NCBI RefSeq assembly: GCF_000195315.1
Contig: NC_015389.1
Span: forward strand, 682,001-746,000
Source of the DNA: Coriobacterium glomerans PW2
GTDB taxonomy: Bacteria; Actinomycetota; Coriobacteriia; Coriobacteriales; Coriobacteriaceae
DNA: 64,000 nt
Reading direction: 5' to 3'
Shown here: in pieces, positions 1 to 8,149 of the stretch
Position numbering within the stretch: the stretch's first letter is position 1
Layout of the letters: each line of letters opens with the position of its first letter
Made by a program: the position numbers and the translations under genes
The notes under the pieces: model-generated
Databases searched by the model: none
Told to the model about the DNA's origin: nothing
What the model saw: the letters and a program-made list of their open reading frames with translations, nothing else

Positions 1-906
1 TCACTCGCCTACCAGGGCGACGAGGCCGCCTTTGTCTCGGTCGTGCCCGACAATCGGATCGGGGCGTGCGCGCTGCGATCGCTTCGTGCATACGGGGTCG
101 ATACGAACCGCGTCGTGCGCGCCGGAGATCGGCTGGGTGCCTATTTCTTCGAGATCGGTGCCTCGCAGCGGGGCAACGGCTGCGTGTACGACCGGCGATA
201 CTCCGCGATGAGCCTGGCTTCCCATACGGTCTTCGATTGGGACGAGATCCTGCAGGGCGTCGGCGTGTTCTACTTCTCCGGGGTTACGCCAGCCGTGTCC
301 GAGGAGATGGCGCTCGCCTGCAAGGAGGGCTTGAGCGCGGCGCGCGTTCGCGGCATCACCACGGTGTGCGATGTCAACTACCGCGGCAAGATGTGGTCGC
401 CTGCGCGCTCGCAGCGCACCATGGCCGAGCTGCTCGATCTCGTCGACGTCCTCATCGCCAACGATGAGGACGCTCCCGCCGGGCTCGGCATGACCTGCGT
501 CACGGGGTCGCTCGAACACGGCATCGAGGAGCGCGACGGCTATATTGAGATGGCGCGCGAGATCTGCCGGGCGCACGGCTGCGCCGCGGTCGCCTCGGTC
601 GTGCGCGACATCCAGTGCGTCGAGAGATCGCAGTGGATGGCCATGCTCTACAGCGCCGCCGGAGATCGGCACTGGTTGAGCCCTGTGCATGATGTCCATG
701 TCGTCGAGGGGGTCGCTGCCGGCGATGCATTCAATGCGGGTCTCATTCACGCGATGCTTGCGGGCTGGGACCCGCAGCGCGCGCTCGACTACGCCATCGC
801 CGCCTCGATCCTGAAGCTCACCGTTCCGGGGGACTCCAACCTTGTCAGCGAGGAGGAGATCTCCGCGGTGGCGACGCATCGATCGGGGATGCGCGTATCG
901 CGTTGA
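1..906 (+). CDS. kdgK: PfkB-family sugar kinase, probably 2-keto-3-deoxygluconate kinase (5' end outside window)
   Basis: The frame is open from base 1, and the upstream residues (AYQGDEAAFVSVVPDNRIG) match the N-terminal part of ribokinase/PfkB-fold KDG kinases, so the true start lies left of the window and the GTG at 43 is internal. The C-terminal PfkB signature reads GVAAGDAFNAGL; the usual first Gly of GAGD is Ala, but the anion-hole Gly and catalytic Asp are kept. The predicted reaction is ATP-dependent phosphorylation of 2-keto-3-deoxygluconate to KDPG. The next gene, 61 bp downstream, is KDPG aldolase, so the pair makes the last two steps of hexuronate/KDG catabolism. The neighbour, not the kinase sequence alone, gives the substrate; another ketose kinase is possible. 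Confidence 0.85.
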   Translation, partial: SLAYQGDEAAFVSVVPDNRIGACALRSLRAYGVDTNRVVRAGDRLGAYFFEIGASQRGNGCVYDRRYSAMSLASHTVFDWDEILQGVGVFYFSGVTPAVSEEMALACKEGLSAARVRGITTVCDVNYRGKMWSPARSQRTMAELLDLVDVLIANDEDAPAGLGMTCVTGSLEHGIEERDGYIEMAREICRAHGCAAVASVVRDIQCVERSQWMAMLYSAAGDRHWLSPVHDVHVVEGVAAGDAFNAGLIHAMLAGWDPQRALDYAIAASILKLTVPGDSNLVSEEEISAVATHRSGMRVSR

Positions 907-967
907 GCGGCTCCGAGGGGAGGGCGGCTGGTGCATCCGGACAGACCACGCTGAGAAGGGAACAGCT

Positions 968-1609
968 ATGTTTGAGACGTTCTACAAAGACCTCGAGGCA
1001 CTGGGTATCGTTCCGGTGATCGTGCTCGAGAACGAGCGAAGCGCCGCACCGATGGCCGATGCGCTCATGGCAGCGGGCATGGCTGCGGCTGAGGTGACAT
1101 TTCGCACGGATGCGGCGGCGGCCTCCATTCGCGCCATGCGTGAGGCGCAGCCCGAGATGATCGTGGGCGCCGGAACGGTGATCAGCGTCGAGCAGGTTGA
1201 CGCCGCCGTCGCTTCCGGAGCCGCTTTCATCGTCGCACCAAATCTCGACGTCGAAGTCGTGAAGGCATGCATCGAGCGGAACGTGCCCGTGCTGCCGGGC
1301 GCGGTGACGCCCACTGAGGTCGGTGCCGCGCGCAAGCTCGGTCTCACGGTGACGAAGTTCTTCCCCGCCGCGCAATATGGCGGTCTGGCGACCATCCGGG
1401 CGCTCAGCGCGCCCTTCACCGGTCACCGCTTCATTCCCACCGGCGGGGTGAGCATGGGAAATATCAAGGAGTACCTCGCGGCTCCCGAGGTCATAGCGTG
1501 CGGGGGAACCTGGATGGTCGCTCCCGAGCTCATCGGTGCGGGAGATTTCGCACAGGTGACCGAAAGAGCGGCCGAGGCGATGGCTGCGCTACGCAGTGTT
1601 CGCGGCTGA
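968..1609 (+). CDS. eda: KDPG/KHG aldolase (2-dehydro-3-deoxy-6-phosphogluconate aldolase)
   Basis: Cleaves KDPG to pyruvate and glyceraldehyde-3-phosphate in the cytoplasm. The protein is 213 aa, usual for this class I TIM-barrel aldolase. Visible motifs are EVTFRTDAA (Glu42 and Arg46 region), GAGTVIS near residue 67 and the Schiff-base lysine in VTKFFPAAQYGG (Lys130), followed by the phosphate-binding TGG segment. The ATG at 968 is preceded by a GAGAAGGGAA ribosome site; a longer upstream extension in this frame has none. It forms a two-gene unit with the KDG kinase and converges on the RpiR regulator, overlapping its 3' end by 21 bp. Confidence 0.93.
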   Translation: MFETFYKDLEALGIVPVIVLENERSAAPMADALMAAGMAAAEVTFRTDAAAASIRAMREAQPEMIVGAGTVISVEQVDAAVASGAAFIVAPNLDVEVVKACIERNVPVLPGAVTPTEVGAARKLGLTVTKFFPAAQYGGLATIRALSAPFTGHRFIPTGGVSMGNIKEYLAAPEVIACGGTWMVAPELIGAGDFAQVTERAAEAMAALRSVRG

Positions 1610-2419
1610 GTCTTCGGCGCGATCCATTTCCGTCTTCAGGTCCAAGGCCCCGGCCGTCTTCATGGCTCTGGTCATGGCGTCTGCAAGCAGCTGGTCGAAG
1701 TACAGCATCGAGGCAGAGCAGCCTCCGACCCGGCATGCGCGGCCCGCCTGCCTGGTCGGCAGAACGAAGATGTCATCGGCGAGCGAGCGAAGCGGATGGC
1801 GCGCCGTCTGAGTGATGAGCATCACAGAAGGCTGCAGCTTTTCTCCGCGTGCCCGCAGCGCCTTCAGAAAGCGCTGCTGCGACGGATTTCGCGCCGAGAA
1901 GATGATGATGAGATCCTCGTCGGTCATGCAGGAAAGCATCTGCTCTTCCCATCCGGATGACACGAACTGAGCCCTAACTGAGAGCTCAACCAGCAGAAAT
2001 GCAAGATAGCGCGCTCCCAAGCTGCTCGCCGCCTGCCCGATGGTGTAGACGAGACGAGCACGTGAGATCCGACTGCATAACTGGCCCAGCGCCTGATCGG
2101 TCGCCACGATTCGAATCTCGCGGATATAGGCGGCGATATCGTCGGCGATATCCTCTCGTGCCCTGCTCTGCCTGCTCCTCGGTTTGTTTCGCATCTCGAA
2201 TGAGAGCACCATGTTTATCCGAAAGTCCCCATATCCCCTGAACCCGACCTTTTTGCAGAATCGGCTCACCGCGCTTTGAGACACATGGAACCGCTTCGCG
2301 ATGGCCGTGGAGCTGCTCGCGGCGATCTCCTCGGGGTTGTCGCGAAAAAGTCGGTAGATTTCCTGCTCTCGGGGGGACAGATCTTCTTTGTGAAGCTCCA
2401 TTTGCGTGAACGCGTCCAT
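1589..2419 (-). CDS. RpiR/MurR-family transcriptional regulator (HTH + SIS domain)
   Basis: A 276-aa cytoplasmic regulator. The N-terminal HTH_6 region reads LSPREQEIYRLF, then SSSTAIAKRFHVSQSAVSRFCKKVGF, typical of RpiR proteins. The remainder (about residues 105-245) is a sugar-phosphate-binding SIS domain with YTIGQAASSLGARYLA. I chose the ATG at 2419 because AAAGGA lies at proper spacing; the frame can be extended to a TTG at 2449 that lacks a ribosome site. It converges on kdgK-eda with overlapping 3' ends and probably senses KDG or KDPG, but that is inferred from position only. A near-perfect 22-bp palindrome upstream (2508-2529) is a possible operator. Confidence 0.88.
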   Translation of the reverse strand: MDAFTQMELHKEDLSPREQEIYRLFRDNPEEIAASSSTAIAKRFHVSQSAVSRFCKKVGFRGYGDFRINMVLSFEMRNKPRSRQSRAREDIADDIAAYIREIRIVATDQALGQLCSRISRARLVYTIGQAASSLGARYLAFLLVELSVRAQFVSSGWEEQMLSCMTDEDLIIIFSARNPSQQRFLKALRARGEKLQPSVMLITQTARHPLRSLADDIFVLPTRQAGRACRVGGCSASMLYFDQLLADAMTRAMKTAGALDLKTEMDRAEDSAANTA

Positions 2420-2731
2420 GAGTGGGTCCTTTACTGTTGGATGAATCAACAGCTAATTGTACTTGAATCTCAATCAGTTGCATGGACGATCCATATTAGC
2501 TTGGGTTTGTTTAAACACGTGTTGAAACAGTATAAGCAATTGAGCGGGGATATTGTTTTAAAAAAGCCACTTATCTGGATAATCCATCCGATTATACAAT
2601 TAGTGAATAGATCATCCATCAAGTATCGTAGGATTTCACTGTCGGGGGGAATTCTCGTTCAAATAGAGGGGTCATTATTTGATGGCATGTTGTCGCGCGT
2701 CGACGGCTGCATGGGGTGAAGGGGCATCAGA
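2420..2731. other. AT-rich divergent intergenic region
   Basis: These 312 bp separate the minus-strand RpiR regulator from the plus-strand ceramidase-like gene and are clearly more AT-rich than their surroundings. They hold a palindrome (2508-2529) and several TATA-like hexamers. I see no convincing gene: the open frame running through it on the plus strand lacks coding character and overlaps the regulator antisense. Confidence 0.6.
2508..2529. promoter_or_regulatory. Putative operator: 22-bp near-perfect palindrome
   Basis: TGTTTAAACACGTGTTGAAACA is an inverted repeat centred between 2518 and 2519 with one mismatched pair. It lies about 90 bp upstream of the RpiR-family start and about 200 bp upstream of the ceramidase-like gene, in an AT-rich patch. 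It fits a dimeric HTH regulator; assignment to the neighbouring RpiR protein is inference. Confidence 0.45.
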
Positions 2732-3895
2732 ATGCAACTGGAAGAGGTCAAGCAACGTCCGGATACAACAGGGCTGCTACGTGTGGCGACGGCGACCCGT
2801 CGCCTGAAGCCGGCGGATGATTTCTACCCGCATGTCGACTCAGCGAGCGCAGATGACGCGCAGGCGGCGAGGAGTCGAGACAGCTCCCATGTCACGGCGC
2901 TCATCATGGAGGTTGCGGGTGCACGCAGCGTGTTCATCTCGATCGAGTGCGCGGGTCTCGATCGCGCGCGTGCGATGCGGTTGCGCCGGCGTATCGCCGA
3001 TGATGCGAGCGCGGCGTTTGATGCCGTGCATATCGCCTCTGTCCGCACTTCATCAGCTGCGCTGCGCGCGGCAGATGCCGATTACAACATCGAGGTTGAT
3101 CAGCGACATTCGGATATGATCGCTGAGCAGATCATCGGTAGCGTCAAGGACTGTCTCGCGCATCCGTCGGTAGAGGTCAGCGCCCACGCGATTCGATACA
3201 TGCCCGAGGGTTTCTTTGCGAGCCGCCGCGCGTTGGATGAGGTGGCCGATCGGGAGGTCTTCACCCTTGAATTTCGCGATGGGAGGGGGTGCGGAGTTGC
3301 GGGGCTATGCGGGCTTCCCTGTTATCCGGCCGCATTGGGTTCTCGAAACGATGATGTGAGCGGCGACTTCGCGATCTACCTTGCAAATTATCTGTCATTG
3401 CGCTGGGGTGTGCGGCCGGTGTGCATGATCGGAGCTTCGGTTGATGCGCCGGGTTGCTTTTCGACAACTCCTCAGGATAGCGGAGATCTTGCTCAGATGA
3501 GAGCAGATCTGGTCGCTCAGCCGAAGGTCGTCGAAGAGATCCCGCTGTCGTTGCGCGAACCGAGGATCTCAACGCTTTCTCTCAAGGCCGCCTGCCGACG
3601 GGATGGTCGCCTTGAGACGGACGTATTCGGTGCAACATCGGCCCCCTGCGATCTGGTCTGCACGCTTGCGGACTATGGCGATCTACGCGTCTTCGCCGTT
3701 CCCGCCGAACTGTCTGCGCGCATCGGCGCCCATCTCAGGGAGGCGCTCGATGCGCCGCTTCCGATTTGCTGGTGTCAATGCGACTGCAATGCGGGGCGAC
3801 TTGAAAGCACCGGAGGCGCAACCGGGGGCCAAGGGGGAGGCGCACAGGGTGTTGTTCGCGAGCTCATGACCTTCATCGAACGCTCTATCCCGTAA
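2732..3895 (+). CDS. Neutral/alkaline ceramidase-like protein with degenerate metal site
   Basis: A 387-aa protein whose layout follows the N-terminal domain of neutral/alkaline (non-lysosomal) ceramidases: an ALIMEVAGARSVFISIECAGLD strand-helix unit, then a segment where the family has a THTH zinc motif, then a DGR...CYPAALG segment where the family has NxxCHPxxLG. Here the first motif is ASVRTSSA and the second CYP, so the family's histidine ligands are missing. I see no signal peptide, so it is probably cytoplasmic. The C-terminus is Gly-rich. Start at ATG 2732 behind a GAAGGGG-type site. Adjacency to the KDG genes suggests a part in glycan or uronate use, but no substrate can be named. 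Family call is moderate; enzymatic activity is doubtful. Confidence 0.5.
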   Translation: MQLEEVKQRPDTTGLLRVATATRRLKPADDFYPHVDSASADDAQAARSRDSSHVTALIMEVAGARSVFISIECAGLDRARAMRLRRRIADDASAAFDAVHIASVRTSSAALRAADADYNIEVDQRHSDMIAEQIIGSVKDCLAHPSVEVSAHAIRYMPEGFFASRRALDEVADREVFTLEFRDGRGCGVAGLCGLPCYPAALGSRNDDVSGDFAIYLANYLSLRWGVRPVCMIGASVDAPGCFSTTPQDSGDLAQMRADLVAQPKVVEEIPLSLREPRISTLSLKAACRRDGRLETDVFGATSAPCDLVCTLADYGDLRVFAVPAELSARIGAHLREALDAPLPICWCQCDCNAGRLESTGGATGGQGGGAQGVVRELMTFIERSIP

Positions 3896-4075
3896 CCGCC
3901 AACATCTCTGCAGCTACCGACTACGATCGGTGTTCCGCTGAATTCGCGTCTGGCAGCGAGTAAATGGATCTGATTGGCGCGCGAACGTATTTTGAAGTTT
4001 TCGGTCTGAGGCTTTCGCGGTAAAATGCCCTCTGTATTCGTTGCTGCATCTTGAATGCCAACTGAAGGGAACTCT

Positions 4076-4495
4076 ATGATCAAAGAGCTCGTACGAGACC
4101 AGGCTCTCCTCTCCCAGCCCGCGAAGCCGGCTACCGCTGAGGACGCCGCGCTCGCCAAGGATCTGCTCGATACGCTGGCATCGCTGGAACATGCAGGTTG
4201 TCTCGCAGCAAATCAGATCGGAGCGCTCAAGGCGATCTGCGTTTACAGCGATGAGCGGAACGAGCCCCACGTGATGTTCAATCCACGGTTGCTCTTCGGT
4301 CTCGGTGCCTCCAAGATGCGGGAGGAGTGTCTCACGAAATCCGAGCCGGTCACCGTGACACGATACGCGAAGGTCAAGATCCAGTTCGACGAGCTGGCAG
4401 ACGGGGCACTCAAAACACGGAAACGAGATTTCACAGGGTACACCGCGCAGATGATTCAGCATATGATCGACCATTGTCGCGGCAGGCTTGTATAA
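4076..4495 (+). CDS. Peptide-deformylase-like protein with altered HExxH motif
   Basis: A 139-aa protein that aligns by eye along its full length with the second-type Def proteins of Gram-positive bacteria. Motif 1 is GCLAANQIG (residues 41-49), motif 2 EECLT (Cys85 is the metal ligand) and motif 3 HMIDH (129-133), where deformylases have HExDH. The metal ligands Cys85, His129 and His133 remain, but the catalytic Glu is Met130 (codon ATG, at least two base changes from a Glu codon). True deformylases remove formyl from the initiator Met; this copy may be inactive, use another chemistry or be regulatory. A canonical def must then exist elsewhere. The ATG at 4076 follows AAGGGAA; the frame also contains an unsupported start at 4055. 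Confidence 0.8.
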   Translation: MIKELVRDQALLSQPAKPATAEDAALAKDLLDTLASLEHAGCLAANQIGALKAICVYSDERNEPHVMFNPRLLFGLGASKMREECLTKSEPVTVTRYAKVKIQFDELADGALKTRKRDFTGYTAQMIQHMIDHCRGRLV

Positions 4496-4619
4496 TCGGA
4501 ACCTCGCCGAGCCGCAGATGATCTCGGCTGCGCCGAGAACTCCCGAGTGGTCCTGAAGCGATGATCGACGAAGAGCACATGTCGCGTCCCATCCTCCGCA
4601 TCGAATCCAGCCGGGATCC

Positions 4620-4647
4620 TTGACGCCGAGCGGGGCTATGGTATTCT
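4620..4647 (+). promoter_or_regulatory. Predicted sigma-70-type promoter of the HAD phosphatase gene
   Basis: TTGACG (4620-4625), 16-bp spacer, TATTCT (4642-4647), about 75 bp upstream of the start codon. The match to both hexamers is good for this GC-rich sequence. Confidence 0.5.
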
Positions 4648-4723
4648 CGAGGTCGATTCGCAGGAATCATGTATGAACGATGTGCGCTGCTTATGTACAA
4701 CGTATAAGCAGGAGGGGATTGGC

Positions 4724-5521
4724 ATGGAAACTGTGATTTTCGCCGACATCGATGGCACGCTTCTCAACTCCGAGCATCAGATCACGACGCTGACCCGGCA
4801 AGCCATCGATACCGTTCAAAACAACGGCATCCCGTTCGTGATCGTCACCGCGCGAGGCATCACCGGAACCTACCCGCTGCTGGATCAAAACGGCATTCGC
4901 TGTCCCGTCATAACCTACAGCGGCGGGGTCATCTTGGATGAGCACCGTAACGTCATTTACCACGATGGCCTCACCAGGGATCGAGCGGCCGACGTAGTCG
5001 ACTTCATCGAGTCGAACAACCTCGACATGGTGTGGTGCGCGTTCTCATTTGAGGATTGGATCAGCCAAGACAGATCCGATCCTCGGATTCTCAATGAGGA
5101 AAGCATCGTCATGGCGCGCTCGCGCGAGGGTGCCATCGCGTCGGTTGAGCGCGATGAGGTGCAAAAGATTTTATGCATCTGCAACCCGGCCGAGACCAAT
5201 GAGATCGAGCGGCGGCTTGGGGAGCATTTCTCAGATCTCATGATCGTGAAGTCATCTGATATCCTCATCGAGGTCATGCCTATGGGAACCACGAAAGCCG
5301 CCGCCATAAGAAGGCTGTGCGCCCTGTGGAACCTCCCGATTGAGCTCTCGATCGCATTCGGAGATAGCTACAACGATGTGCCCATGCTCGAAGCGGCGGG
5401 CAAAGGCTATCTCATGGCGAACGCACCCGTTGATCTGAAGTGCCGCCTGCCGCTGCTGACGGATCGGGACAATGACCACGATGGCATCTACTGGACGCTC
5501 AAAGACTTGGACCTCGTATAG
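4724..5521 (+). CDS. Cof-type HAD-superfamily hydrolase (sugar-phosphate/nucleotide phosphatase)
   Basis: A 265-aa cytoplasmic phosphatase of the HAD IIB (Cof/YidA/YkrA) group. Motif I is DIDGT (Asp8 nucleophile, Asp10), motif II is VTARG, a conserved Lys lies in GTTKAAAIRRL, and motif III/IV is FGDSYNDVPML. A type C2 cap fills the middle. The ATG at 4724 is preceded by AGGAGGGG; the 17-codon upstream extension from 4673 has no ribosome site. The gene stands alone with its own promoter and converges on the SPFH gene with only 14 bp between stops. Substrate cannot be told from sequence. Confidence 0.9.
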   Translation: METVIFADIDGTLLNSEHQITTLTRQAIDTVQNNGIPFVIVTARGITGTYPLLDQNGIRCPVITYSGGVILDEHRNVIYHDGLTRDRAADVVDFIESNNLDMVWCAFSFEDWISQDRSDPRILNEESIVMARSREGAIASVERDEVQKILCICNPAETNEIERRLGEHFSDLMIVKSSDILIEVMPMGTTKAAAIRRLCALWNLPIELSIAFGDSYNDVPMLEAAGKGYLMANAPVDLKCRLPLLTDRDNDHDGIYWTLKDLDLV

Positions 5522-5535
5522 AGGGCCCGGCGGAC

Positions 5536-6477
5536 CTAAGCCTTCTCCTTCGATAAAGAAGAGTCGTGCGCGGAGTCGGCTGCCCGTCCGGCTGCGAGCA
5601 TCTGCTGAAACATCGAGGCGCTCTGCTCGAAGCTGTTCGGCAGGACCACAGTTGAGCTCTTGCCGGTCTTCGCGAACTCGATCATCATCTCGGTCCACTG
5701 CGTGAACATGAACAGCTGATTTGCCTCGTTGTTTCCGACGCCGGTCTCCTGAATGGTCTCAAGCGAGTCCTTGATGCCCACTGCGATCGCCTTGCGCTGG
5801 TTGGCGATGCCCTCGCCGGCTTTCTCCATGGCTTCGGCTTCAGCTCTGGCTTCGGTGACACGACGGATGCGGTCCGCTTCCGCGAGATCCTGAGTTGCCG
5901 CTTTCGTGCGTTGCGCGGCGTTGATCTTGTTCATCGATTCCTCGACCTCGGCAGGCAGCGCTATCTTGGTGAGCAGCGTTGAGACGAGCGTGAAACCGTA
6001 GGCGGCCATCTGCTCGGAGACCGTTGCGTTCACGTCCTTGGCGATGTCGTCCTTTTTGGCAAAGACCTCGTCGAGTGTGTAGACCGGAATGGATGAGCGC
6101 AGCGCGTCGGTTATGAAATCGCGCATCTGCGCGACGGGCTGCTGCAGCATGTAGTAGCTCTTGTAGACGCCGGAATCCTGCTGGGTGGCACCGATCTCGT
6201 AGCTCACATGGTACTGCGCGGAGACCTCGAGGCCGATGGTGACGTTGTCTTTCGTCTTCACATCGATGTCAAAGCCGTTCTTCATGGTTCGAAGCGAGAC
6301 CGTTGCAGCCTTGTGATCCATGAATGGAGCAAGAGCATGAAACCCGGCACCGACGATGCGGTCGAATTTCCCGAGACGCTCGATGATGACGGCACTCTGC
6401 TGCTTGACCGAGAAAAACGATCCGCCCACACCGAAGATCAGGAAGATCAAAACCACTACCGAGATTGCGACTCCCAT
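5536..6477 (-). CDS. SPFH/Band-7 (stomatin-like) membrane protein
   Basis: A 313-aa protein with one N-terminal hydrophobic segment (about residues 3-22), then a Band-7/SPFH domain beginning SVKQQSAVIIERLGKFDRIVGAGFH, then a long Ala/Glu/Arg-rich coiled coil (about 195-240). Such proteins form oligomeric scaffolds at the inner membrane and act with proteases or in membrane microdomains. The companion NfeD-type gene often seen with this family is absent. ATG at 6477 with GGAAAGGA upstream on the minus strand. Confidence 0.88.
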   Translation of the reverse strand: MGVAISVVVLIFLIFGVGGSFFSVKQQSAVIIERLGKFDRIVGAGFHALAPFMDHKAATVSLRTMKNGFDIDVKTKDNVTIGLEVSAQYHVSYEIGATQQDSGVYKSYYMLQQPVAQMRDFITDALRSSIPVYTLDEVFAKKDDIAKDVNATVSEQMAAYGFTLVSTLLTKIALPAEVEESMNKINAAQRTKAATQDLAEADRIRRVTEARAEAEAMEKAGEGIANQRKAIAVGIKDSLETIQETGVGNNEANQLFMFTQWTEMMIEFAKTGKSSTVVLPNSFEQSASMFQQMLAAGRAADSAHDSSLSKEKA

Positions 6478-6636
6478 GAATATGCGTCCTTTCCCCAGAT
6501 GTATGGCATTTCATTCATCATACGTTATTCTCGTCGCGAAGATTGCGCCGAAGTCGCATTTAATTTGATGGCAACGATATCGGCTTCATCGGAGCCGGTG
6601 CCGCCACCGCTCACCAGATACCATCGAGCGGGATCC

Positions 6637-6664
6637 TTGATCGATGCGGCGACGTTGCTACAAT
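6637..6664 (+). promoter_or_regulatory. Predicted promoter of the GH32/permease operon
   Basis: TTGATC (6637-6642), 16 bp, TACAAT (6659-6664). The predicted transcript begins about 40 bp before the ATG at 6714. The 236-bp region also serves the divergent SPFH gene. I found no clear LacI-type operator. Confidence 0.5.
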
Positions 6665-6713
6665 TTTATGAGATAAGGGTGTTCAAATAGCTATATCGGA
6701 GGTCGTGTCAACT

Positions 6714-8138
6714 ATGCAGATCATAGACGAATCCCGATCGATCGCGGTCACCAACGAGCGCTTCCGCCCGCGATTCCATATCGCGACCCCAGGCGGCTGG
6801 CTGAACGACCCGAACGGTCTATGCTTCTTCAAGGGCTTCTACCATGTATTTTACCAGTTTCATCCTTATTCTGCTGAGTGGGGGCCCATGCACTGGGGCC
6901 ACGTGCGCAGCCGTGATCTCATTCACTGGGAGCAGCTGCCGGCCGCCTTGGTTCCGGGTGATCCCGAGGACGAGGGGGGCTGCTTCTCCGGCTCTGCGAT
7001 CGTGCGAGATGGACGACTCTATGTGATCTACACCGGTCAGCACTACTACGGCGACGGCGATCCGGAGCATTTCTGGGAGAACCAGAACATCGCTTGGAGC
7101 GATGACGGCGTGAACTTCACCAAATTCGAGGGCAATCCCGTGATCTGCGCACCCGAGGATAACTCGCAGCATTTCCGCGATCCGAAGGTGTGGCAGCTCG
7201 GCGATGCTTACTACGCGGTCATCGGCAGTCAGGATGCAGCCGATCTGCGTGGTCGGGCGCTGATGTATCGCTCGGATGATCTCATGCGCTGGGAGTCGAT
7301 CGGGGTCATCTCGCGCGCCGCCGATGCGGCCAGCGAGGGGGCGATCTGGGAGTGTCCGGACCTGTTCCGTCTCAACGGACGCGATGTCTTGGTCTGCTCC
7401 CCCCAGAAGATGCCGGCAGCGCATCATCGCTTCCTCAACGTCGATCAGAACGCGTACTTCATCGGTCAGCTCGATTACGAAGCGGCGCGCTTGGATCGCG
7501 GCGAGCTGCATGAGCTGGACTCGGGTCATAACTTCTACGCGCCTCAGAGTTTTTTGGCTCCGGACGGTCGTCGGATCCAGTTCGGGTGGATGAGTTCGTT
7601 CGGCGCGCCCATGCCAGAGCAGAGCGATGGATGGGCCGGTATGCTCACGGTCCCCCGCGAACTCATCATAATGGACGATGACACACTGGGTGCCGTGCCG
7701 GTTCGCGAACTCGCGCACCTTCGGAAGGCCGAAGTGATCAACGAGACGATGGACGTCGTCGGATCCGTGACGCTTCAGGTACCCGACCCCCAGCACCTCG
7801 AGCTCGATCTCGACGTCTCGCTCGATCGTTCATGCGACCAGATCAGCTGGGTGCTCGAATGCGAGGGCGACGCGCTCGTCTCGCTGACCTTCAGCGAGCG
7901 CACCGGAGAGCTGAGCGTCCATCAACGGGGCGCAGCTAGCGATAGATACGCTGAGATCGGCTCTGTCGAGCACCTGCGTCTTCAGATCATCGTCGATACG
8001 AGTTCGGTGGAGATCTTCGTCAACTCCGGAGCGGCGACGTTCACGGAACGCTACTATGCAGATGCCGCGCCCAGCCATCAGGTGCGATCCACTCATCCGG
8101 CGCGCATCTCCGTGAGCGCTCATACACTGAGCGCGTGA
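6714..8138 (+). CDS. GH32 beta-fructosidase / sucrose(-6-phosphate) hydrolase
   Basis: A 474-aa enzyme hydrolysing terminal beta-fructosyl bonds in sucrose or short fructans. The GH32 catalytic triad is visible: WLNDPNG with nucleophile Asp32, RDP at 155-157 (transition-state stabiliser) and WECPD with acid/base Glu213. The C-terminal beta-sandwich ends in the VEIFVNSG segment typical of the family. No signal peptide, so cytoplasmic. The ATG at 6714 lies 10 nt after GGAGGT; a GTG at 6705 overlaps that site too closely. The permease follows after 11 bp. Because that permease is a symporter rather than a PTS, the likely substrate is free sucrose or oligofructose. Confidence 0.93.
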   Translation: MQIIDESRSIAVTNERFRPRFHIATPGGWLNDPNGLCFFKGFYHVFYQFHPYSAEWGPMHWGHVRSRDLIHWEQLPAALVPGDPEDEGGCFSGSAIVRDGRLYVIYTGQHYYGDGDPEHFWENQNIAWSDDGVNFTKFEGNPVICAPEDNSQHFRDPKVWQLGDAYYAVIGSQDAADLRGRALMYRSDDLMRWESIGVISRAADAASEGAIWECPDLFRLNGRDVLVCSPQKMPAAHHRFLNVDQNAYFIGQLDYEAARLDRGELHELDSGHNFYAPQSFLAPDGRRIQFGWMSSFGAPMPEQSDGWAGMLTVPRELIIMDDDTLGAVPVRELAHLRKAEVINETMDVVGSVTLQVPDPQHLELDLDVSLDRSCDQISWVLECEGDALVSLTFSERTGELSVHQRGAASDRYAEIGSVEHLRLQIIVDTSSVEIFVNSGAATFTERYYADAAPSHQVRSTHPARISVSAHTLSA

Positions 8139-8149
8139 GAGGATCCACC

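Noticed and set aside
2276-2719. 147-codon plus-strand frame across the regulator and intergenic DNA
   Set aside because: Overlaps the RpiR start antisense and reads through AT-rich regulatory sequence with no recognised domain.
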